Shown: positions 25,909 through 34,508, counted from the first letter of the stretch. The stretch: 64,000 nucleotides of DNA from Lysinibacillus sp. KCTC 33748 (GCF_002237755.1 NZ_MWSJ01000014.1:52959-116958), one strand, 5' to 3'. The notes: generated by a model from the letters alone, not told the origin. Made by a program: numbers and translations.

Positions 25909-26766
25909 ATGAACGAATTAAAATCAGGTGAAGTTGTTACATTAACTGTGTTAGAGCAACAAGCATCGAAATGGATCTTAACAAATGGAGTTGACGAACT
26001 GCCCTTAAATGCTTCAGAGGTAACAGAGCCACTTGCAGTAGGTGACCGCCTTGAAGTATTTTTATTTGCAGATCGTCGTGGTGATTTAGCAGCTACAACA
26101 GCTATCCCATCTTTCGTACAAGGGGAATATGGCTGGGCTCGTGTTCTAAAAGTAGTCGAGCGTGAAGGGGCTTTTGTAGATATCGGTACTTCACGCGAGG
26201 TGCTAGTAAAAGCTGAAGATTTACCTGCAATAAGCGAACTTTGGCCAGCACCAGGCGACCATTTATTTATGACATTGCGCACAGATCGCAATGGTGATTT
26301 ATTTGGGCGTTTGGCAACTGAAGAAAAAATTTCGGAATTATATGAAGGTGCATTTGAAGACATGCACAATAAAAACATTAAGGCACGTCCATATCGTTTA
26401 TTACCAGTTGGCTCGTTTTTATTAGGTGTAGACATTCCGTACCGTATCTTTGTCCATGAATCAGAGCGTAATGAAGAACCTCGTCTGGGACAAGATGTTG
26501 TTGTTCGTATTATTGATGTAAAAGATGAGGGTACGATGAATGGTTCACTTTTACCACGTAAACATGAGCGTATTTCAGGTGATGCGCAAAGAATTTTAAA
26601 TTACCTACAAGAGGTAGGAGGAAGAATGCCATTTGGCGATAAGTCCTCACCAGATGAAGTTCAAGAAATGTTTAACATGAGTAAAGGTGCATTTAAACGA
26701 GCGTTAGGTACACTTATGAAAGCTGGTAAAGTGAAACAGCAGGATGGTTGGACAGAGGAAATTTAG
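25909..26766 (+). CDS. cvfB: CvfB family S1-domain RNA-binding protein
   Basis: 285 residues with three S1-like beta-barrels (about 1-65, 70-145, 150-215) and a C-terminal winged helix (ILNYLQEVGGRMPFGD to the end), the architecture of Staphylococcus CvfB and B. subtilis YitL. WARVLKVVEREGAFVDIG is the best S1 motif. It binds RNA in the cytoplasm and affects gene expression; its precise target is not known. AAGGAAAGG precedes the ATG. Single gene ended by a strong terminator. Confidence 0.88.
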   Translation: MNELKSGEVVTLTVLEQQASKWILTNGVDELPLNASEVTEPLAVGDRLEVFLFADRRGDLAATTAIPSFVQGEYGWARVLKVVEREGAFVDIGTSREVLVKAEDLPAISELWPAPGDHLFMTLRTDRNGDLFGRLATEEKISELYEGAFEDMHNKNIKARPYRLLPVGSFLLGVDIPYRIFVHESERNEEPRLGQDVVVRIIDVKDEGTMNGSLLPRKHERISGDAQRILNYLQEVGGRMPFGDKSSPDEVQEMFNMSKGAFKRALGTLMKAGKVKQQDGWTEEI

Positions 26767-26827
26767 TGTAGAGGACATTCTTCTACACTAAGAGTATGAA
26801 CGACTACTAAATGAAATTAAAGAAAAT

Positions 26828-26864
26828 GACGAGAGCCTTTTGAAACCTTCTCGTCTTTTTTTCG
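26828..26864 (+). terminator. Terminator after cvfB
   Basis: GACGAGA at 26828-26834 pairs with TCTCGTC at 26849-26855, followed by seven T residues. A further hairpin TAGTGTAGA/TCTACACTA overlaps the stop at 26765-26791. Confidence 0.85.
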
Positions 26865-26942
26865 TACTAATAATTGTTTAGTAATTGATTGGCATGTATT
26901 TTACAGGCCAAATGAGTTTTTGGACGAAAGGGGTCACACAAT

Positions 26943-27857
26943 TTGAAAAAAACGTGGATAAAAATACTAACAGCGACAATGTTAGTTTTTGGCGTGATGG
27001 CACCCGCAACAGGTTTTGCGGCTGATAATACGCCACCTAAAGCAATTGATGAAAAATTAGGAGTACCGATTGTCGTATATGGTGCAAACTTATCTGAGGC
27101 TGAAAAAGAGTCTGTTAAAAAGTCATTAAAAGTGAACGAAGAGCCTGAAGTTGAAGAAATAACAGTATCAGGTCAAGACTTAGCTAAATATATTAAAGAT
27201 AGTAATTCAAGTTCTCGTATGTATTCTTCTGCCAAAATCACGCGTAAAAATGCAGGAGAAGGATTAGTTATTGAAATTGTTACACCATCAAACATTACAC
27301 AGGTTACATCTGAAATGTATGCAAATGCCATGCTAACTGCAGGTATTGAAGATGCAACAGTACAGGTGGCTGCGCCTAAAGCAGTAACAGGTCATTCAGC
27401 GCTTGTGGGAATATATAAAGCTTACGAAGTAACAACAGGTGAAAAGCTTGATACTGAGCGTACAGATGTTGCAAATGACGAGCTATCAGTAGCAACTACT
27501 CTTACGCAATCGGCAGGAGTGGAAGATGCCAAGGTTGCAGAGTTACTAACAGAAATCAAAAAAGAAATTGCAGAATCAAAGCCAGCGACCAAAGAAGAAG
27601 TTGAAAAGATTGTGCAAGAGCAATTAAACAAGCTTGAAATTAATTTAAGTGATAAGGACCGTCAATTGCTAGTTGATTTGATGAACAAGATTAGTAAACT
27701 AGATATTGATTTTGGTAAATGGTCTGAACAATTAGATGATATTAGCAGTACGATTAAAGAAAAATTTGGATCAATAATGGAAGATAAAGGATTCTGGGAA
27801 AGTGTGAAAAATTTCTTTGCTAATTTAAAGGATACAATCGCATCATGGTTTAATTAA
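26943..27857 (+). CDS. Secreted DUF1002 protein
   Basis: 304 residues, TTG start with GAAAGGGG upstream. A signal peptide covers residues 1-26 (cleavage after GFA). The following 200 residues match the DUF1002 family (B. subtilis YpuA): VVYGANLSEAEKESVKKSL, a conserved EEITVSGQDLAKYI, and SNITQVTSEMYANAMLTAGI. The C-terminal 110 residues are helical and charged (KEEVEKIVQEQLNKLEINLS and WESVKNFFANL), likely a coiled-coil. Function unknown; extracellular or wall-associated. Single gene. Confidence 0.88.
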   Translation: MKKTWIKILTATMLVFGVMAPATGFAADNTPPKAIDEKLGVPIVVYGANLSEAEKESVKKSLKVNEEPEVEEITVSGQDLAKYIKDSNSSSRMYSSAKITRKNAGEGLVIEIVTPSNITQVTSEMYANAMLTAGIEDATVQVAAPKAVTGHSALVGIYKAYEVTTGEKLDTERTDVANDELSVATTLTQSAGVEDAKVAELLTEIKKEIAESKPATKEEVEKIVQEQLNKLEINLSDKDRQLLVDLMNKISKLDIDFGKWSEQLDDISSTIKEKFGSIMEDKGFWESVKNFFANLKDTIASWFN

Positions 27858-27861
27858 TCTG

Positions 27862-27950
27862 GACGCAATTACGCCAAGGCAAAATTGATAGAAAAGAATC
27901 TGCAACATTTTCTCCTGATTGCTAGAGAAAGTGAGCGGATTCTTTTATTT
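27862..27950 (+). terminator. Repeat piece and terminator after the DUF1002 gene
   Basis: 27862-27889 holds GGACGCAATTACGCCAAGGC followed by AAAATTGAT, the third hairpin of the three-hairpin repeat. AAAAGAATC (27892-27900) and GATTCTTTT (27940-27948) then form the terminator with a T-rich end. Confidence 0.65.
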
Positions 27951-28043
27951 TTCTATAAGGTTTATATTTTTTAAAAGTGCCACCCACTAGCTTTGTAAAA
28001 GTATAAAAAGCTATGGTACTATGATAAAAAGGAGTGGTGAGAA

Positions 28044-28325
28044 ATGGAATTTCAATTACAACAGCAAGCGGATAAAAAGCATGCTTTTGTTTATGAGCAA
28101 GAAGGGGAAAGATTAGCGGAAATTACATGGCAGCAAAAGGGTCAAGTAATGGTCATGGATCACACATATGTATCAGATAAGCTCCGTGGCCAAGGGGTGG
28201 CCAAAAAATTGTTGGATCATGCCGCAGCGTATGCACGTGAACAGGGCAATAAAATGGAAGCGGTTTGTTCTTATGTAGTTGCAGCATTTGAAAAATCCGA
28301 TGCTTACAATGATGTAAAACAATAA
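28044..28325 (+). CDS. Small GNAT-like N-acetyltransferase, YjdJ type
   Basis: 93 residues. The compact GNAT_2 fold is visible: ITWQQKGQVMVMDHTYVSDK with the acetyl-CoA loop LRGQGVAKKLLDHAAAYARE, and the C-terminal CSYVVAAFEK. These small proteins bind acetyl-CoA through RGQGVA; substrates are unknown. AAGGAGTGG precedes the ATG. Single gene with a terminator. Confidence 0.88.
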   Translation: MEFQLQQQADKKHAFVYEQEGERLAEITWQQKGQVMVMDHTYVSDKLRGQGVAKKLLDHAAAYAREQGNKMEAVCSYVVAAFEKSDAYNDVKQ

Positions 28326-28328
28326 AGA

Positions 28329-28366
28329 TAAGGCAATCTGCTTATTAATAAGCGGATTGCCTTTTA
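28329..28366 (+). terminator. Terminator after the YjdJ-like gene
   Basis: AAGGCAATC and GATTGCCTT enclose GCTTATTAATAAGC, followed by TT; a second T-poor hairpin continues into the repeat. Confidence 0.8.
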
Positions 28367-28510
28367 ACTTCTTTCAGTAAATGTTTTTGTAAAACATTTA
28401 CTGAAAGAAGTTAAATCCTCCGGAGGATGTCACAGAATCGGAAAGGAGTTCTTTGTGCTTGCACAAAGCCGATTCTGGACCGCAATTACGCCAAGGCATA
28501 ATTGATTTTT
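28366..28510. repeat. Three-hairpin repeat, full copy
   Basis: The first hairpin has a perfect 22-bp stem, AACTTCTTTCAGTAAATGTT at 28366 onward against its complement ending at 28412, with a 3-base loop. The second (GAATCGG with CCGATTC, enclosing CTTTGTGC-TT-GCACAAAG) and third (CAATTACGCC with GGCATAATTG) follow as at 15648. Middle spacer CCTCCGGAGGATGTC. Confidence 0.88.
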
Positions 28511-28532
28511 TATAGACCATTCATGCAGCTCC

Positions 28533-28631
28533 TTACAGTAAAATACTATAAATTAGTATTGTTAAGATGCCTGCTCCACCTACTAAGGAAGCCATGTCTA
28601 CCCAATCATATACTGAATCTAAATCTTTCAT
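28533..28631 (-). CDS. Small membrane peptide, 32 aa
   Basis: An ATG at 28631 follows AGGAGAG with good spacing. The 32-residue product is acidic at its N-terminus (MKDLDSVYDWVDM) and ends in a hydrophobic helix (VGGAGILTILIYSILL). It sits alone between the repeat and the gene at 28944. Its function is unknown; the ribosome site and amphipathic design suggest a genuine small protein. Confidence 0.55.
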   Translation of the reverse strand: MKDLDSVYDWVDMASLVGGAGILTILIYSILL

Positions 28632-28872
28632 GATAATCACTCTCCTGTTATTAGTATAAATTCATTAATTCCCTTTACTTGTCCTTTGTAATCATAAAAA
28701 ATCACAAAAATATTGTAATTATGAAAAAAATGCTTACCATGAAATTTTGTAGAAGAATAATTAACTATTTGCGAAAAAATATAGATGTACTAAGAAATGT
28801 GTTTATATTATGGAAGCGAAGGGGAATAGATGACTCTCTCTTTATATATGCTGTAACGTATATAAAAATTAT

Positions 28873-28897
28873 GTTTAGTCCTCAAAAAATAGGGAAA
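28873..28897 (+). promoter_or_regulatory. Candidate sigma-B promoter
   Basis: GTTTAG (28873-28878), 13-base spacer, GGGAAA (28892-28897). The sigma-B consensus is GTTTAA, 12-15 bases, GGGWAW. It is 47 bases before the gene at 28944. Confidence 0.45.
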
Positions 28898-28943
28898 AGA
28901 TATATTACAGAGCTAGTTTTTATTTTTTTGGGAGGGATTTATA

Positions 28944-29252
28944 ATGGCGAAACGTAAAGGATCAGGTGTTATGCTAGTAGGGTTAACATTAGCAGCATCT
29001 TATTTAAGTAAAAAAGAAAACCGAGATAAAGCATTGAGTATGTTTAATAATGCAAAATCTAAAGTAGCATCTTATTTGAATACAACGAATATGGAGATGC
29101 CTGAACACATTACAGAGCGTATATCTACTGAAGTAGCGACAGAAGCCGGAACGTCTCCAACAAAAATAGCTTCAAATGAAATGGTTGCTGAAGGTGGAGG
29201 GCATACAGGTATCCATTACTTTAATGGAGAAATTCAGGAACAAGAGAAATAA
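28944..29252 (+). CDS. Small hypothetical protein, YtxH-like length
   Basis: 102 residues. The N-terminus is a short basic stretch plus a hydrophobic segment (SGVMLVGLTLAASYLS), followed by helical KKENRDKALSMFNNAKSKVA and a polar C-terminus ending EIQEQEK. This resembles small membrane-associated general-stress proteins of the YtxH kind, but I cannot confirm the family. GGGAGGG precedes the ATG. The candidate sigma-B promoter upstream fits a stress role. It is convergent with the MFS gene and shares its terminator. Confidence 0.7.
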   Translation: MAKRKGSGVMLVGLTLAASYLSKKENRDKALSMFNNAKSKVASYLNTTNMEMPEHITERISTEVATEAGTSPTKIASNEMVAEGGGHTGIHYFNGEIQEQEK

Positions 29253-29259
29253 CAACAAA

Positions 29260-29290
29260 ACCTTCTCATTTTACGTGAGAAGGTCTTTTT
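29260..29290. terminator. Bidirectional terminator
   Basis: ACCTTCTCA (29260-29268) pairs with TGAGAAGGT (29276-29284), T tract on one side and A tract on the other. The stop of the MFS gene lies in the stem. Confidence 0.85.
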
Positions 29291-30411
29291 TGTGTACATA
29301 TGATGATCATTGCAAATACTAATAATACAATTCCGGTAAATATAAAGCCACTGACAATACCTAGTGAGAGCCATCCGAGTAATGAGGAACCTAGGACAAC
29401 TCCTAGTGAGAAGAAGGCATAAAAATAACCATAGGCTTTTCCGCGGACTTCTGCCGTCGTAGAGTCGATTAAAAGTGAATTGACTGATGGGAATAAGAAG
29501 CCAAACCCGATTCCATAGCAAGCCATTGCAATATAAAGTAACGTACTTGAATCTGCCTGACTAATTAATAATTGACTGATCCCCATTAAACCTATACCAA
29601 GTGATAATGTTTTGATGGGAGCAACCTTATCGAAAATACGGTTAGTAGGCAAAATAAATATGAGAACAGCAATAATACCAAATGTACTCATCAAAGTCCC
29701 ACTTAAACGTGAATCAAAGCCTAAAGAGTGGACTTTTAGTGGAAGGAGATAGGCAATAACTCCTTGAGAAAACATTAAAAAGAATGCACTGGTGAAGGCT
29801 TTCAATGTCCCTGGATTATTAAAAAGTACATAAAAGGGAATGTTTGCAGTTGGAGCAGACTTTTCTTTTTTTACTTGATTTGATTTTAGTAAAAAGAAGG
29901 CAAGTATCCCTAATAAGAGCATAAAGCATGCAGTTATATTAAAAACGAATGGTACGCTAGTACGGCTCGCTAAAATTCCGCTAAATGCAGGACCGATTAT
30001 TGCAGCGATACCAACAAATGCTCCAGAGATAGCACTGCCCTTACCTCTCTTTTCTTGCTCAGTAGCATTCGCTAAAAATGTGAAAGCAGCAGGAACGATA
30101 AAGCCCGCAACTAATCCATGTACAAAGCGGACTACTAATAGAATAATAGGATCTTCTACAAAATTATAAAGGAATAGTGAAAGGCCTGTCGTTAAGAGAC
30201 CTAGGATTAAAATAACGAATGGTCCTTTACGATCTGTTAAAAAACCAGAGATAACATTACCAAATGTATTGGAAAGGGAATACATACCTACTGCTAGGCC
30301 GGTAATGAAGGCTGATGCCCCTAAGGATTCTGCATATGTACTCATGACAGGAAGTTGAGTAAATAGGTCGAAAAACGAAAAGAATATAATCAAATAAATA
30401 AGTTTCTTCAT
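29266..30411 (-). CDS. MFS transporter with Fur-box promoter
   Basis: 381-residue, 12-helix major facilitator. The motif between helices 2 and 3 is GFLTDRKGPFV and the helix-5 region is GAFVGIAAIIGPAFSG, typical of exporters in the DHA1 group. The substrate is not evident from sequence. The promoter region contains a 15-base Fur-like palindrome at 30441-30455, so the pump is probably induced by iron limitation; siderophore export is a plausible role. No siderophore synthesis gene is in the window. AGGAGC lies upstream of the ATG. Confidence 0.85.
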   Translation of the reverse strand: MKKLIYLIIFFSFFDLFTQLPVMSTYAESLGASAFITGLAVGMYSLSNTFGNVISGFLTDRKGPFVILILGLLTTGLSLFLYNFVEDPIILLVVRFVHGLVAGFIVPAAFTFLANATEQEKRGKGSAISGAFVGIAAIIGPAFSGILASRTSVPFVFNITACFMLLLGILAFFLLKSNQVKKEKSAPTANIPFYVLFNNPGTLKAFTSAFFLMFSQGVIAYLLPLKVHSLGFDSRLSGTLMSTFGIIAVLIFILPTNRIFDKVAPIKTLSLGIGLMGISQLLISQADSSTLLYIAMACYGIGFGFLFPSVNSLLIDSTTAEVRGKAYGYFYAFFSLGVVLGSSLLGWLSLGIVSGFIFTGIVLLVFAMIIICTQKRPSHVK

Positions 30412-30440
30412 AGCTCCTCCGATACAAAATTATATGTTAA

Positions 30441-30455
30441 TGAGAATGAATATCA
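30441..30455 (-). promoter_or_regulatory. Fur box of the MFS gene
   Basis: TGAGAATGAATATCA, which differs from the 7-1-7 Fur box TGATAATNATTATCA at two of fourteen positions, about 30-45 bases before the start codon on the minus strand. Confidence 0.7.
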
Positions 30456-30483
30456 CTCTTATTATACCATTTTCGACAAAAAA

Positions 30484-30527
30484 AGAACGCCTCATAAGTT
30501 TTTTGACTTAATGAGGCGTTCCTGAAT
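30484..30527 (-). terminator. Terminator after the CoA transferase gene
   Basis: On the minus strand GGAACGCCTCATTAAG pairs with CTTATGAGGCGTTC and is followed by a run of T. Confidence 0.88.
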
Positions 30528-30532
30528 TATAA

Positions 30533-32053
30533 TTAAGCTTTAGAAACTTCTTTTTTCATTGTCTTGTTTTTAGCAAGGTTTACGTGCCAAGAAAGTGCTT
30601 CCTCTAAAATATGAGGTGTTTGATGGCCGCCAGTTGCTTCTAGAGCACGGTTATAGTAATCCCAAAGTTGTTCTTTGTAATCTGGGTGTGCACAGTTTTC
30701 GATAATTAAAGGTACACGCTCTTGTGGTGCAAGACCACGTAAGTCAGCAATACCTTGCTCAGTTACGATTACATCAACATCATGTTCAGTGTGGTCTACG
30801 TGAGAAACCATTGGCACGATTGAAGAGATAGCGCCGCCTTTTGCGTATGATTTAGTAACAAAAATACCTAGACGTGCGTTACGTGCAAAGTCACCTGAAC
30901 CACCGATACCATTCATCATACGAGTACCTGATACGTGAGTTGAGTTTACGTTACCGTAGATATCTAATTCTAGAGCAGTGTTGATTGAAATTAGACCCAA
31001 ACGACGGATAAGCTCTGGGTGGTTAGAAATTTCTTGTGTACGTAGGCAAATTTTATCAGCGTATTTTTCTAAATTGCCGTATACTTTTTTCTGTAATTCT
31101 TCAGTCAGCGTAATTGAAGTAGCTGCAGCAAATTTAACTTTACCAGCATCAATTAAGTTGAATACAGCATCTTGAAGTACTTCAGAAGCAACAACTAAAT
31201 CTTCAAATTCTGAATCAGCGAAGCCGTCAAGTACAGCGTTTGCAACAGAACCAACACCAGATTGTAATGGCATTAATTGTTTTGTTAAGCGACCCGCTTT
31301 AATTTCATCACGGAAGAAGTCTAATAAAATGTTAGCCATTGTTTGTGTTTCTTCATCTGGTGGTACGATTAATGAAGGAGCATCAGGCTCTTCAGAAATA
31401 ACAATCGCTTTAATTTTAGCTGGATCAACTTTGATACCGATATCACCAATGCGTTGCATAGCATCAGTCATTGGAATCGCTTCACGTTTACCTTGCTCAG
31501 CTGGCACATAGATATCGTGGATACCTACTAAAGCCTCTGGGTGAGAGATATTTAACTCGATAATAATATTCTCAGCGTATTCAGCAAAGATAGGTGAGTT
31601 ACCAACTGAATTTGTTGGGATGATGAAGCCATCTTCTGTAATAGCAACAGCTTCAAGGATTAAATGTTTAATTGGTCCGATAATTCCTTGGCGAACTAAT
31701 TCAGCATTATGTGAAAGGTGAGCATCTACATATAGTACATCCCCAGAGTTAATTAAGTTACGAATACCTGCATCTCCTTGGAATGGTCCACGTTTGCGGA
31801 TAACACCAGCTTCAGCTAAGTATTTATCAACTTCAGGTCCTAAAGAAGCCCCTGTATATACATCAATTTTGAATTTTTCGTTTTTAGCGCGCTCTACTAA
31901 AGCCATAGGAACAACTTTTGCGTCCCCCGCACGAGTGAATCCACTCATACCAACTACATCACCGTTTGAGATAAGTGCTGCAGCTTCATCAGCAGTAACG
32001 ATTTTACTTTCAAGTTCTTTTAAGCCTATGCGTTTTTGAATAATTGCATCCAT
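30533..32053 (-). CDS. Succinate/acetate CoA-transferase (acetyl-CoA hydrolase family)
   Basis: 506 residues, class I CoA-transferase of the Ach1/AarC/ScpC type. The N-terminal ISNGDVVGMSGFTRAGDAK, the catalytic-glutamate region VVASEVLQDAVFNL, the oxyanion GNSPIFAEYAENIIIE, and the C-terminal GGSGDFARNAR and VTEQGIADLRG are conserved. It moves CoA between succinyl-CoA and acetate, or hydrolyses acetyl-CoA, in acetate metabolism. TCCCC on the plus strand (GGGGAGGA on the minus) is the ribosome site. A cre-like element and a LytTR gene lie upstream, pointing to carbon-source control. Confidence 0.9.
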   Translation of the reverse strand: MDAIIQKRIGLKELESKIVTADEAAALISNGDVVGMSGFTRAGDAKVVPMALVERAKNEKFKIDVYTGASLGPEVDKYLAEAGVIRKRGPFQGDAGIRNLINSGDVLYVDAHLSHNAELVRQGIIGPIKHLILEAVAITEDGFIIPTNSVGNSPIFAEYAENIIIELNISHPEALVGIHDIYVPAEQGKREAIPMTDAMQRIGDIGIKVDPAKIKAIVISEEPDAPSLIVPPDEETQTMANILLDFFRDEIKAGRLTKQLMPLQSGVGSVANAVLDGFADSEFEDLVVASEVLQDAVFNLIDAGKVKFAAATSITLTEELQKKVYGNLEKYADKICLRTQEISNHPELIRRLGLISINTALELDIYGNVNSTHVSGTRMMNGIGGSGDFARNARLGIFVTKSYAKGGAISSIVPMVSHVDHTEHDVDVIVTEQGIADLRGLAPQERVPLIIENCAHPDYKEQLWDYYNRALEATGGHQTPHILEEALSWHVNLAKNKTMKKEVSKA

Positions 32054-32081
32054 TAAAAAGTCCTCCCCTAAAAAGTTTTAT

Positions 32082-32095
32082 GGAAACCGATTACA
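32082..32095 (-). promoter_or_regulatory. cre-like (CcpA) site before the CoA transferase
   Basis: GGAAACCGATTACA matches TGWAANCGNTNWCA at 13 of 14 positions. A weaker one, AGAAAACGTTTTAA, lies at about 32253-32266 (two mismatches). Together they suggest catabolite control. Confidence 0.55.
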
Positions 32096-32424
32096 AAACT
32101 AGAAAAAACGTGTAAGAATTTTCTGTTTATTTAGTTGTAGTATGACACCAACCATTTGAATAATACTATCACCAAATTGTCACAATTACTTTAGAAATAG
32201 CATTAAATTGAGTAAAAACAGGAAAAATGAGCATAAAAACGAATTTTCGACAGAGAAAACGTTTTAATGTAGAGGTGTATTGTTTTTAGATGATTTTACT
32301 TTTGAAAATTCAGTAATATAATGTGGGGTTGATTTCCGTTCCGACTGGTTGGTGAAGAGCATTTAATTTCAGTAAGAAAAAAAGTACAGCGAACAATTAA
32401 AATGCTCGCTGTACTTATAAAAAA
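32096..32424. other. Intergenic region with repeat fragment and LytTR terminator
   Basis: Holds the weak cre-like site, a solo end of the inverted-repeat family (GTTGATTTCCGTTCCGACTG at 32327-32346), and a minus-strand terminator: AAGTACAGCGA (about 32386-32396) with TCGCTGTACTT (32407-32417), T-run on the minus strand. Confidence 0.65.
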
Positions 32425-33075
32425 TTAGAAACCTAAAGAACGACGGAAGTAACTTGCGTAGCGTTGGCTAACTGGAATACGAGTACCGTCTTTCATAATT
32501 AATAAAAACGTTGAATGAGAATCTGGTTGAATTTCATCAATGTAGTCAATGTTAACGATATAAGAGCGGTGACAACGTATAAATGAGTCAGGTGCTAAAA
32601 ATAGCTCAAGATCACTTAGGTTCAAGCGGTGGTAGCCTTCACGACTCATCGTCTTAACAAATGTTTTTCGAAGCTGTGTTTCAAGATAAATAACTTGATC
32701 ATGTTTGATTGGGTACCAGCAGTCATCGATTTTAATAGTAATGTAGTTCGTTAAAAATGCTGATGGCTTTTGTGGGAAGATTGCAGTGATAGCACCCTTA
32801 GTTTCGCCTTCCTCCATTAAAGGAATACTCATGCCGTAATATGCTACTCCAAATACATCAGGCTCAATGTAAGAGCTAATCTTTTGTCCGTAGTTTAGCG
32901 CTTTATGAGCTGCTGAACCTTCTTTAATTGGGTCGCCAGGCTTGATCTTTAAATCCACTTTTTTGCTTGCTTGGTAGTACAAGTATTCGTTTGTATCGGA
33001 GATTGCGATAGAAGTATTCTCGGGAAAGAACTCTTTAATAATCTCCATAATTTCTTCTATTTGTTTTGGATCCAC
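32425..33075 (-). CDS. LytTR-family regulator with N-terminal sensor
   Basis: 216 residues from the GTG at 33075 (GAGGTG six bases upstream; the GTG at 33084 overlaps it). The first 110 residues look like a PAS/GAF-type small-ligand sensor (ISDTNEYLYYQASKKVDLKI, GMSIPLMEEGETKGAITAIF). The last 100 are a LytTR DNA-binding domain (DQVIYLETQLRKTFV, SFIRCHRSYIVNIDYIDEI). There is no phosphoacceptor receiver domain, so it is not a standard response regulator. It is encoded upstream of the CoA transferase on the same strand, so control of acetate metabolism is a fair guess. Confidence 0.85.
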   Translation of the reverse strand: MDPKQIEEIMEIIKEFFPENTSIAISDTNEYLYYQASKKVDLKIKPGDPIKEGSAAHKALNYGQKISSYIEPDVFGVAYYGMSIPLMEEGETKGAITAIFPQKPSAFLTNYITIKIDDCWYPIKHDQVIYLETQLRKTFVKTMSREGYHRLNLSDLELFLAPDSFIRCHRSYIVNIDYIDEIQPDSHSTFLLIMKDGTRIPVSQRYASYFRRSLGF

Positions 33076-33084
33076 TATTAACAC

Positions 33085-33560
33085 CTCGTCTAAACTTTTA
33101 AAAATAGTATTATCATCTATTTTACTACATATTCATATAAATTATATAGAGAAGATTTCGGAATAAAAAAGAGAAATGTCGATTGATGAAAAATTTAGGT
33201 GTAAAACAACATTACATAATTTGTAACAAATTTTAAAAAATTACTAATTCAGTTTGATATATATATGGTAAAATTTAATTGTGCGACATAAGTTTACGAG
33301 GTTTCTACTATGCATATATGATAAATTAGAACTAGAGTGAAAGACAAAATGTGGTTGAAAGGAAATCGCAGAATATGGTAAAATTCACTGTATAGTCTAT
33401 TTTTTTTTGTGACTGATGGTATAGTTGGGTTATTTTTATTATATAATATATGAAATATGACTCAATTCGTACAATTGATAAGGAAATACTATTTTCTTAT
33501 TTTGAAATAAGTAGATTGGTGTCAAGAATTGTAACAGCAATTCGTGCAATCTGAGGAAAG
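33085..33560. other. Long divergent intergenic region
   Basis: 476 bases, AT-rich, between the divergent LytTR and AraC genes. Two ATATGGTAAAAT segments (about 33263 and 33374) repeat a promoter-like sequence. GAGGAAAG at 33553-33560 is the AraC ribosome site. No RNA gene was recognised. Confidence 0.45.
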
Positions 33561-34367
33561 ATGGGGAAGATTATGCAATTACATCAACATTCTATGTCAG
33601 AAACGATATCCAAAAGATACTTTCAGGAAATCGATAGTATTAACCAATACATCGGTGTAGAAGAATTTTTTAATATTGAGTCGAAATTAGTATTTGAAAT
33701 TTACCATTTAGAATCTGCGAAGGCTAAGAAATCTTTGCATAAATTAATTGATATTCTTTCCATACGTTTTGGCAAACAAGTCATTAAAATTGTTCGAAGT
33801 TATTTTTCTGTTTTGTCGTCAATTGTTGCACGTAAATTGCTAGACAATCAAGTTCCTTCGAAAAAAGCTTTTGCTTTTAACATTGCTTGTAATGATATGA
33901 TTGAAAATCAAATGAAAGACGCAGAATTTTTACAATTCGCTGATGATTTAATTGATTTTTTTGTCTACTTCATCGCAGATCGCAAGCAACCGACTTTTCG
34001 TCACCAGACCGTTAATAAAGTAATAATGTATATAAATGATGAATTGGAAAATGACTTAACAGTGGAAAGCATCGCAAATAATTTTCATATAAGTACGAGT
34101 CACTTATCACGTATATTTAGAGAACATGTTGGTATTACACTTGTTGAATATCTAAATGTTCGTCGAGTAGAGGAATCACAGTACTACCTTAGACACACTA
34201 ATAAAAGTATAACTTCTATTTCGGATCAATTCCATTTCTGTAATCAAAGCTATTTTACCCGCATCTTTAAAAAATATACTGGGGTAACGCCTAAACATTT
34301 CCGAGACGAGCTACACCATGAGTTTTATCGTTTTGAGATGGCGGAATCAGAGCTTCAAAACGTTTAA
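33561..34367 (+). CDS. AraC family transcriptional regulator
   Basis: 268 residues (264 if the ATG at 33573 is used; the ribosome site favours either equally). The last 100 residues are two helix-turn-helix motifs typical of AraC: LTVESIANNFHISTSHLSRIF and SITSISDQFHFCNQSYFTRIFKK, ending with the conserved YTGVTPKHFR. The N-terminal 160 residues are helical and unlike the usual cupin sensor; I cannot name its ligand. It stands alone with a terminator hairpin, so the regulated genes are unknown. Confidence 0.88.
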   Translation: MGKIMQLHQHSMSETISKRYFQEIDSINQYIGVEEFFNIESKLVFEIYHLESAKAKKSLHKLIDILSIRFGKQVIKIVRSYFSVLSSIVARKLLDNQVPSKKAFAFNIACNDMIENQMKDAEFLQFADDLIDFFVYFIADRKQPTFRHQTVNKVIMYINDELENDLTVESIANNFHISTSHLSRIFREHVGITLVEYLNVRRVEESQYYLRHTNKSITSISDQFHFCNQSYFTRIFKKYTGVTPKHFRDELHHEFYRFEMAESELQNV

Positions 34368-34390
34368 AGTCATAAAAAGATTAATAAATA

Positions 34391-34431
34391 GATGCGGACG
34401 TATTAGCGATGCTAAAGCTCGCATCTTTTTT
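34391..34431 (+). terminator. Terminator after the AraC gene
   Basis: GATGCG (34391-34396) and CGCATC (34420-34425) at the base of a longer hairpin, then TTTTTT. Confidence 0.75.
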
Positions 34432-34508
34432 ATGCTTGCTATTTGATAATAATGGACCCAATAATGTATACTTCATTTTAGTTGATAAATAATAGTAGGT
34501 GGAAAAAA

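Noticed and set aside
25773..26435. 220-residue frame antisense to cvfB
   Set aside because: It is the mirror of a strongly conserved gene and its own composition (serine- and threonine-rich without domains) is typical of a shadow frame.
28679..28957. 92-residue open frame on the + strand before the gene at 28944
   Set aside because: It has no ribosome site, overlaps the well-supported gene that follows and has an ordinary AT-rich composition; probably chance.
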